From the NCBI GenBank assembly GCA_021795715.1, contig JAJYPD010000015.1, positions 1 through 55,319 of the forward strand: 55,319 bases of DNA, in the 5' to 3' direction. The first letter of the stretch is position 1; the number at the start of each line of letters is the position of its first letter. Below, one piece after another: positions 51,991-55,319 of the stretch. The translations under genes were made by a program, and so were the position numbers. Source of the stretch: Pseudomonadota bacterium (GTDB lineage: Bacteria > Pseudomonadota > Gammaproteobacteria > Acidiferrobacterales > Acidiferrobacteraceae). The notes beneath the pieces were generated by a model. That model did not search any database. It was not told the origin of the DNA and was given only the letters and a program-made list of their open reading frames with translations.

Positions 51991-52722
51991 TCAGGCCATG
52001 GTCGCAACGCCCTGCGCCACGGTGTCGCGCAGGCCGCGGTAGCCGTTGCCGACCAGCAGGACCAGCGGGACCAGGGTGAGCCCCGCCGCCAGAACGAGCG
52101 CTTCCGTGGGCAGATAGGCGGCGACGAGGGCCGGCCAGACGCCCACCGCCATGGCCAGCATCAGCCGGCGGGCCCGCACCCACAGGCGCAAGGCGTGCTC
52201 GAGCGCGGCCTGGGGCGACAGGCCGTCGAGGGCGACGCCGGCCACGAACATCATGGCGGTGATCGCCACCGCCGATCGCAGCATCCAGAAAATCAGCAGC
52301 TCTCCCCCCACGAAGACGTCACCCACACCGCCTTGGTAGGCAAAAAGCGCGTGGAATGACAGCGCATCGAGGTTGCAAAACATCTCCAGCACGGTCGTCA
52401 GCATCCATGCGCCCAGGACATAAGCGGCGGCAAAGAGGGTCGGCCAGGCCGGCCGGCCGGCTGTCCGAAGGGGCCCCCACAAGACGGCGGCCACACGCCC
52501 GGCCAAGGGTTCTGCGGTGCGCGCGGGGGCGCGCAGGATGCCGGCGATGACGATGGGGGTGTACAAGGCGATCAAAACGGGTCCGACGAAGGGCAGGCGC
52601 GCGATCACGACGCACGCGGCGAGATAGATCACCGTGACCGCCAGCCATAACAGCCAGTCGCCTGCGATCTGGCCCATGGCCCCTTCAAGCCACCCGGACA
52701 ACGCCCTTGTGGTTGACTGCAT
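51991..52722 (-). CDS. Multi-pass membrane protein of unknown function
   Basis: A 243-residue protein with about six hydrophobic segments: DWLLWLAVTVIYLAACVVIA, FVGPVLIALYTPIVIAGIL, TLFAAAYVLGAWMLTTVLEM, LIFWMLRSAVAITAMMFVAG, MLAMAVGVWPALVAAYL and ALVLAAGLTLVPLVLLVG. I do not recognise the family with certainty. The early GPVLIALYTPIVIAG block is reminiscent of BPSS1780/DUF2189-type membrane proteins. It is 27 bases downstream of thrB on the same strand and may be cotranscribed with it. Confidence 0.65.
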   Translation of the reverse strand: MQSTTRALSGWLEGAMGQIAGDWLLWLAVTVIYLAACVVIARLPFVGPVLIALYTPIVIAGILRAPARTAEPLAGRVAAVLWGPLRTAGRPAWPTLFAAAYVLGAWMLTTVLEMFCNLDALSFHALFAYQGGVGDVFVGGELLIFWMLRSAVAITAMMFVAGVALDGLSPQAALEHALRLWVRARRLMLAMAVGVWPALVAAYLPTEALVLAAGLTLVPLVLLVGNGYRGLRDTVAQGVATMA

Positions 52723-52749
52723 TGCCGCACCTCCGTTTGTCGGAACCGC

Positions 52750-53709
52750 CTAGGATCCGCCGGACCACAGCCCGCGCAAAGCCGCGGTTTCCCGCCGCCG
52801 CGCGTCCAGGATGCGGCGAAAGACCAGCGGGTCCTTAGTGTGCGTCAGTTCGCCTGGCCTTGGGAAGTGCCAGTCCCGCAGCCGTGACAGCCAAAAGCGC
52901 AGCGCCGCTGCCCGCAGCAGCGCGGGCCAAGCGCCGCGCTCCATGGCCGTCATGGGGCGGCGTGCCTGGTAGGCCGTGGTGAGGGCGGCCGCCCGCGCGA
53001 AATCGAGGCTGCCGTCGGTCCGGCTGCACCAATCATTGACGGTGATGGCCAGATCGTAAGCCAGCGTATCGTGGCACGCATAATAGAAGTCGATGACGCC
53101 CGTCAAGGTGTGGTCGGCAAAAAGCGCGTTGTCCCGGAAGAGGTCGGCATGGATGATTCCGCGCGGCAGATCCGCCAGGCGGTAGAGGCCCTGGAAACGC
53201 AATTCTTCGCGCAGATAGGCGAGATCGGCCGCGTCGAGATGGGGGGCGAGTTCGTCGGCGGTCTGCCGCCACCACCGCGGACCGCGCGGGTTCTCGCGCT
53301 GCACCAAAAAGCCCTGGGCGGCGACGTGCAAAGTGGCAAGGGCCTGCCCGATGGCCCGGCAGTGTACGACGTCCGGATCGAGGACCGAGCTTCCGTAGAG
53401 CCGTTGCACCAAAGCGGCCGGCTTGCCATGCAATGCCCCGACGTAGTCGCCCTTCAGGCTGCGCACCGGGTGGGCGCACGGCACTTCGTGTTCGGCGAGA
53501 AAGGCCGTCAGGTCGAGAAAGAAGGGAAGCTCATGCGGGTCAACGGTCTCGAAGATGGTGAGCACATACTCACCACGATCCGTCTGGACGAAATAGTTGG
53601 TGTTTTCGATGCCGGTCGGGATGCCCGTCAGGGTTTGCAGGGTCCCGACGGCATAGTCTTGCAAAAATACCGAAAGCTCGTGTTTTTCGACGCGCGTAAA
53701 GACCGACAT
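52750..53709 (-). CDS. thrB: Homoserine kinase (APH-fold type)
   Basis: A 319-residue homoserine kinase of the aminoglycoside-phosphotransferase-fold type found in many proteobacteria, distinct from the GHMP type of E. coli. It makes O-phosphohomoserine for threonine synthesis. Family features are MSVFTRVEKHELSVFLQDYA, GIPTGIENTNYFV, GIIHADLFRDNALF with catalytic Asp, and GVIDFYYACHD. The 19-base gap from the LOG gene upstream suggests cotranscription. Confidence 0.95.
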   Translation of the reverse strand: MSVFTRVEKHELSVFLQDYAVGTLQTLTGIPTGIENTNYFVQTDRGEYVLTIFETVDPHELPFFLDLTAFLAEHEVPCAHPVRSLKGDYVGALHGKPAALVQRLYGSSVLDPDVVHCRAIGQALATLHVAAQGFLVQRENPRGPRWWRQTADELAPHLDAADLAYLREELRFQGLYRLADLPRGIIHADLFRDNALFADHTLTGVIDFYYACHDTLAYDLAITVNDWCSRTDGSLDFARAAALTTAYQARRPMTAMERGAWPALLRAAALRFWLSRLRDWHFPRPGELTHTKDPLVFRRILDARRRETAALRGLWSGGS

Positions 53710-53727
53710 GATGGGGGTAGATCCACG

Positions 53728-54468
53728 CTATAGGTTGAGCTGGATCTCTTTTTCCTCTTCGGAGGGCTCGAATCCGCTTGCCTCATAATAGCGGAAGATG
53801 GCATCGATCACATCTTCGGGACGATCCAGGGTCACGAAAAGATCGAGGTCGGAGGGATTGATCACGCCTTCCTTTACCATCGTCTGCGCAAACCAGTCGG
53901 TCAGACCTTGCCAGAACGGACTGTGTACCAGGATCACCGGGATGCGGCGGCTCTTGCCGGTCTGGACCAGCGTCAGGATTTCCATCAACTCGTCTAGGGT
54001 GCCAAAGCCGCCGGGCATCACCACGTAGGCTGTGGCATACTTCACGAACATGACCTTGCGGGCGAAAAAGTGCTGGAAGGTCAGCCGGATGTCCTGGTAG
54101 GGGTTGCCGACCTGCTCGTGGGGCAGGCGGATGTTCAAACCGACGCTCGGCGAGCGCCCCGCGTAGGCCCCTTTGTTGGCCGCCTCCATCACCCCGGGGC
54201 CGCCTCCGCTGACCACGCTGAATCCGGCATCGGACAGCTGGCGGGCGATCTCTTCGGCGAGCGTGAAGTAGGGGTGTCCTTCGGGTACGCGGGCCGACCC
54301 GAAAATGCTGACCGATGGACGGATCTGCGCGAGGGCCTCGTAGCCCTCGACGAATTCGGACATGATCTGGAAGATTTTCCACGCCTCGCGCGTCAGCGCG
54401 CCGTCACGGGCGGGCGCCAGGGGATGTTTTGGCTTGAAAGGGTTTTTGCTGGATTCCATGGATGTCAT
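53728..54468 (-). CDS. LOG-family (TIGR00730 Rossmann) protein
   Basis: A 246-residue LOG-family protein, the group that includes nucleoside-5'-monophosphate phosphoribohydrolases. Signature motifs are SGGGPGVMEAANKGA and MPGGFGTLDELMEI (PGGxGTxxE). Members can release cytokinin-like bases from nucleotides; the bacterial role is mostly purine turnover. The start is ATG 54468 or 54459. Both are entangled with the polA start codons on the other strand. Confidence 0.93.
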   Translation of the reverse strand: MTSMESSKNPFKPKHPLAPARDGALTREAWKIFQIMSEFVEGYEALAQIRPSVSIFGSARVPEGHPYFTLAEEIARQLSDAGFSVVSGGGPGVMEAANKGAYAGRSPSVGLNIRLPHEQVGNPYQDIRLTFQHFFARKVMFVKYATAYVVMPGGFGTLDELMEILTLVQTGKSRRIPVILVHSPFWQGLTDWFAQTMVKEGVINPSDLDLFVTLDRPEDVIDAIFRYYEASGFEPSEEEKEIQLNL

Positions 54469-55319
54469 GACCTCAAGCGACACCAAAGCGCCGCGCCTGG
54501 TTCTCGTGGATGCGTCATCCTATCTGTATCGGGCGTTTCATGCCATGCCGGACCTGCGCACGTCCACCGGGCAGCCGACGGGCGCGATCTACGGCGTGCT
54601 CAACATGCTGCGCAAGCTGCGCGCCGACTATGCGCCGCAGGCCCTGGCGCTGGTCTTCGATGCCAAGGGACCGACGTTTCGCGACACCCTGTATGCCGAT
54701 TACAAGGCCACGCGCGCGGCCATGCCAGACGACCTGGTGGCGCAGATCGACGGTCTCTATGAGGCCATCGAGGCCCAGGGTTTGCCGCTTCTGGCCGTGC
54801 GCGGCTTCGAAGCCGACGACGTGATAGGCACCCTCGCCACCCAGGCGCGGGCCGCCGGCTACGAGGTCATCATCTCCACCGGCGACAAGGACATGGCGCA
54901 GCTCGTGGAGCCGGGCGTGGTGCTCGTCAACACCATGACCAACGTGACCCTGGATAGTGACGCCGTGATGGAGCGCTTCGGCGTGGCGCCTGCGCGCATC
55001 GTCGATTTTCTGACCCTCACAGGCGACAAGATCGACAACGTGCCCGGCGTTCCCGGCTGCGGACCGAAGACCGCCGCCAAGTGGCTCGGTCTGTATGGTT
55101 CTCTCGAGGACATTCTCGCCCACCAAGACGAGCTGCCCGGGCCGGCGGGCCAGGCGCTGCGCGCGGCCGCCGCGGACCTTCCGTTGAGCCGCGCGCTCGT
55201 CACCATCCGGCGCGACGTGCCGCTTGCGGTGTCCCTTGCCGATCTCACCCCGCGCCCCCCCGATACCGAGCGTCTGCGTGCCTTGTACCGCCACCTGGAA
55301 TTCAAGGGCTGGCTCGCAG
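54467..55319 (+). CDS. polA: DNA polymerase I, 5' part (runs off the window)
   Basis: The first 284 codons of polA are present, with no stop before the window ends. It encodes the 5'-3' exonuclease domain: LVLVDASSYLYRAFHAMPDL, FDAKGPTFRDTLYADYKATR, FEADDVIGTLA, ISTGDKDMAQLVEPGV and LTGDKIDNVPGVPGCGPKTA. The polymerase domain lies beyond. ATG 54467 gives MTSSDTKAPRLVLVD; ATG 54458, in frame, is the alternative. There is no clear Shine-Dalgarno. Confidence 0.96.
   Translation, partial: MTSSDTKAPRLVLVDASSYLYRAFHAMPDLRTSTGQPTGAIYGVLNMLRKLRADYAPQALALVFDAKGPTFRDTLYADYKATRAAMPDDLVAQIDGLYEAIEAQGLPLLAVRGFEADDVIGTLATQARAAGYEVIISTGDKDMAQLVEPGVVLVNTMTNVTLDSDAVMERFGVAPARIVDFLTLTGDKIDNVPGVPGCGPKTAAKWLGLYGSLEDILAHQDELPGPAGQALRAAAADLPLSRALVTIRRDVPLAVSLADLTPRPPDTERLRALYRHLEFKGWLA

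Overview
This is a GC-rich chromosomal window from a gammaproteobacterium, centred on the replication origin. The order gyrB-recF-dnaN-dnaA (leftward) and rpmH-rnpA-yidD-yidC-mnmE (rightward), then mnmG-rsmG-parA-parB-atpIBEFHAGDC-glmU-glmS, is the classical gammaproteobacterial oriC neighbourhood. Transcription flips from minus to plus between dnaA and rpmH, so most core genes run away from the origin. Gene content and base composition would suit a sulfur/iron-oxidising lineage such as Acidiferrobacter, but that is a guess from general resemblance.

Left arm (1-12.2 kb): tRNA-Phe, a radical SAM protein with a C-terminal Cys-Cys-Ala-Glu-Pro tail, the operon asmA-like/mutY/yggX, tRNA-Gly(CCC), thiS-thiG-trmB, a Rof-type Rho-binding protein, then gyrB, recF and dnaN. 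Two near-perfect parS sites lie inside recF.

Origin (12.2-14.1 kb): the dnaN-dnaA intergenic region has five DnaA-box-like 9-mers and an AT-rich stretch. One more perfect box lies between dnaA and rpmH. rpmH (44 codons) has a promoter with a perfect -35.

Right arm (14.1-37.9 kb): ribosome/membrane biogenesis (rpmH, rnpA, yidD, yidC, mnmE), nhaA, a leftward moxR-DUF58-transglutaminase operon, mnmG-rsmG-parAB, a small Sel1-type secreted protein, the complete nine-gene atp operon, a SlyD-type isomerase, glmU and glmS.

Accessory stretch (37.9-44.6 kb): a heavily decayed ISL3-family transposase, a two-gene wHTH-nucleotidyltransferase/HEPN module in which each gene carries one in-frame stop, a frameshifted LysR regulator, an intact zinc alcohol dehydrogenase, a frameshifted cupin and an intact aldo/keto reductase. 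Five of the seven genes here are broken, against none recognised elsewhere.

Right end (44.6-55.3 kb): a DUF2892-like membrane protein overlapping a GGDEF-EAL protein with an EVL motif, an S49 peptidase, uvrD with a strong terminator, a BamE-like lipoprotein-domain protein, a GGDEF-like protein with a degenerate EEDEF motif, an unknown membrane protein, homoserine kinase, a LOG-family protein and the 5' part of polA, which runs off the window. Several genes start six bases after a -10-like hexamer, suggesting leaderless transcripts.
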